Assembly: GCA_902798385.1 (NCBI GenBank)
Contig: CADBWK010000003.1
Location: 62,001-126,000 of the forward strand
Direction of reading: 5' to 3'
Source of the DNA: an uncultured Bacteroidales bacterium
Lineage (GTDB): Bacteria > Bacteroidota > Bacteroidia > Bacteroidales > Paludibacteraceae
DNA: 64,000 bases
Shown: one piece after another, positions 62,833 through 64,000 of the stretch
How positions within the stretch are numbered: the first letter of the stretch is position 1
How the letters are laid out: each line of letters starts with the position of its first letter
Notes under the pieces: generated by a model
What the model saw: the letters and a program-made list of their open reading frames with translations, nothing else
The model's database searches: none
Told to the model about the DNA's origin: nothing
Made by a program: the position numbers and the translations under genes

Positions 62833-63164
62833 ATAAAGAATACTATTACTCCGAGGATAATGAGACCGATAGCGATCGCTTTGCGCTTTGTAATGGTCTC
62901 CTTGAAAAAGAGCCAACTAAGCGCCGGCACAAACAGATACGCCATGCTCTCGATGATACTCAACTCTTTGAGTTGCAGTCCCTGATGCATGCACCATATA
63001 TTCGCGATCATGGCAGCGAACAGAATGGCATACCCGCTGATGACCCAGGCGTTGACATATTGTTTCCACCAAGTCGTATACGTTTGGCGTGCTCCCTGCT
63101 TGAGCAACATTTGTGCGCAGGCAGAAACGAACACAACTACTATAGCAATAAGCGCGTATTTCAT
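62829..63164 (-). CDS. SMR/EamA-type small membrane protein, second of a pair
   Basis: I start at the ATG 63162-63164 (MKYALIAIVVVFVSACAQMLLKQG), overlapping the partner stop by 4 bases. The 111-residue protein has four membrane helices; KELSIIESMAYLFVPALSWLFFKETITKRKAIAIGLIILGVIVFF is the SMR/EamA C-terminal signature. Together with the adjacent SMR protein it forms a probable antiparallel heterodimer like ArnE/ArnF, which flip an undecaprenyl-linked aminosugar. The position directly before a 4-aminosugar transaminase supports this inference. Confidence 0.82.
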   Translation of the reverse strand: MKYALIAIVVVFVSACAQMLLKQGARQTYTTWWKQYVNAWVISGYAILFAAMIANIWCMHQGLQLKELSIIESMAYLFVPALSWLFFKETITKRKAIAIGLIILGVIVFFI

Positions 63165-63508
63165 GAGCGTGCCAAGAGGGTTATACCGGCAATGATGATG
63201 ACAGAGCCGATGATGTTCGGTATCGTGATCGCTTCGCCGAAAAGCAACGCGGCGAAGAGCATGGTGAAGATCAGGGTCGTGCCCTTGAAGAGATAAGCGG
63301 TACTGAGTTCGATACGCTTGAGCACCTGCTGCCAGAGCATCGCATAGAGGCCGATGACACCGACGGCACAGATAAACCACAACAGATAGAGCGGCGAGAG
63401 GAAAGTCTCCCGCGCCGCCAGCTTCGTGAAGATGCCGGTACAAGCGTACAGCAGGTTGATGCCTATCAGTGCGCTGAACGTAAGAACTTTGCCGGGTTGC
63501 CTACCCAT
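63161..63508 (-). CDS. SMR/EamA-type small membrane protein, first of a pair
   Basis: The 115-residue protein has four membrane helices: TFSALIGINLLYACTGIFTKLAA at the N-terminus, and LSTAYLFKGTTLIFTMLFAALLFGEAITIPNIIGSVIIIAGITLLA at the C-terminus, with the conserved Glu in the fourth segment (FGEAIT). It overlaps the acetyltransferase gene by 43 bases and the second SMR gene by 4. A flippase subunit role for a lipid-linked aminosugar is inferred from context; multidrug export, the other common SMR role, seems less likely in this operon. Confidence 0.82.
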   Translation of the reverse strand: MGRQPGKVLTFSALIGINLLYACTGIFTKLAARETFLSPLYLLWFICAVGVIGLYAMLWQQVLKRIELSTAYLFKGTTLIFTMLFAALLFGEAITIPNIIGSVIIIAGITLLARS

Positions 63509-64000
63509 ATCTCTCGTTCTCCTATGTTTTTAGTCAGTACAGCCCCCATGCCGAGCGTGGCATAGTTGCCGATCGTGAGGTTCTCGCGAATCGTGGCGTT
63601 AAATCCGATATGTACGCCGCGACCTATCTTGAGGTAACTGCCTACGCAGGCCTGTGCCGCGATATGACAGAACTCCCCTACTTCATTGTCGTGCCCCATG
63701 GTTGCCCCCACCATCATAATGGATCCCTTACCGAGTTTGGTGCCGGGCGACATCGCTACCTGAGGCATGATGATCGTGCCCGCTCCTAACTGCACACTCG
63801 GCGCTACGTATGCCATCGGGTGCACGAACGAAGCCAGACGGTCATCGGGGATCTGCAGGTCTTCGAACATTTTAATACGTTCTTCATTGCCGTCGATACG
63901 CAGGATCGCGTTGATGAACCAATACCCCTCGTCCAGCAGCCGTTTGGCATCCTCTACCTTCCCGATAACAGGGTAGCGGTCGATGAACTCGCCCACCGGC
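63466..64000 (-). CDS. Left-handed beta-helix acyltransferase, NeuD/PglD-like (cut by window edge)
   Basis: The frame is open to the window edge, so the N-terminus is missing; the GTG at 63996 is internal (the reading continues with Pro before it). The visible ~178 residues begin GEFIDRYPVIGKVEDAKRLL, matching the end of the NeuD/PglD N-terminal Rossmann-like domain. Hexapeptide repeats follow (PSVQLGAGTIIMPQVAMSPGTKLGKGSI, GHDNEVGEFCHIAAQACVGSYLKIGRGVHIGFNATIRENLTIG) with the catalytic His in GHDN, then WVGNPAKFLR. PglD-type enzymes acetylate UDP-4-amino sugars; with WecE alongside, N-acetylation of a 4-aminosugar is likely. Confidence 0.85.
   Translation of the reverse strand, partial: PVGEFIDRYPVIGKVEDAKRLLDEGYWFINAILRIDGNEERIKMFEDLQIPDDRLASFVHPMAYVAPSVQLGAGTIIMPQVAMSPGTKLGKGSIMMVGATMGHDNEVGEFCHIAAQACVGSYLKIGRGVHIGFNATIRENLTIGNYATLGMGAVLTKNIGEREIWVGNPAKFLRSAH

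Noticed and set aside
1..64000. tRNA, rRNA, riboswitch or replication-origin features
   Set aside because: I saw no cloverleaf, rRNA-like or riboswitch-like segment in the short intergenic spaces, although a covariance-model search was not possible.

Overview
The window comes from a Bacteroidetes chromosome, most likely order Bacteroidales, with moderately high GC content. The evidence is a PorT-type type IX secretion protein, a cargo-like C-terminal sorting tail, CarboxypepD_reg/outer-membrane barrel proteins, DUF4421 and DUF4296 proteins, type III glutamine synthetase, RibBA, AddAB helicase-nuclease, and eleven promoters of the Bacteroidetes form TTG-N19/20-TAnnTTTG. No RNA gene, CRISPR array or prophage was seen. 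The genus cannot be fixed from sequence alone.

Layout. 1-9.3 kb (minus strand): one nucleotide supra-operon, pyrC-pyrK-pyrD-pyrF-pyrE-pyrB-guaB-guaA-purE-purL, covering carbamoyl-aspartate to UMP plus GMP branch and IMP synthesis genes. PyrB carries a C-terminal zinc-binding tail that looks like the zinc domain of PyrI. 9.4-13.5 kb: glnN and a VWA lipoprotein with a sorting tail. 13.6-25.4 kb: glyS (plus), then a minus-strand operon reading nitroreductase, pdxA, alaS, gtrA, a BspA-like LRR protein, guaD, lplA-like and an aminotransferase. 25.4-34.8 kb: DUF4421 protein and mtaB (plus), convergent with addA-addB-HprK-like kinase (minus). 34.8-48 kb: rho, aroQ, an outer-membrane barrel protein, porT, a beta-helix lipoprotein; ribF and a small acidic protein (minus); cdsA, an LpxL-like acyltransferase, a glycosyltransferase, ftsY, aspA. 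48.07-49.52 kb: an intact IS3/IS150-group element. 49.5-54.2 kb (minus): a low-complexity exported protein, ribBA, lptF/G and cdd. 54.3-59.3 kb (plus): valS, metK, lspA and a DUF4296 lipoprotein. 59.2-64 kb (minus): a surface-sugar operon with an acetyltransferase (cut by the window edge), an SMR transporter pair, a WecE-like sugar aminotransferase, a membrane protein and holA.

The most unusual signal is not a gene. About 25 short tandem arrays lie across the window, mostly with 7- or 8-bp units and 3-7 degenerate copies, each with its own word. They fill gene junctions, often running through a stop codon and into the next start codon. They also sit in frame inside coding genes (valS twice, mtaB, addA, wecE, the membrane protein, the VWA protein, rho). 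Several genes next to arrays have lost an ATG start (porT, ribF, pyrK, lptF). Some arrays are paired with a perfect hairpin. Separately, a roughly 40-bp palindromic element is inserted in the same reading frame in two unrelated proteins, Rho and RibBA, giving related peptides ([14 protein letters not shown] and [13 protein letters not shown]). In RibBA it interrupts the normally short inter-domain linker. This resembles the protein-invading palindromic elements known from Rickettsia.
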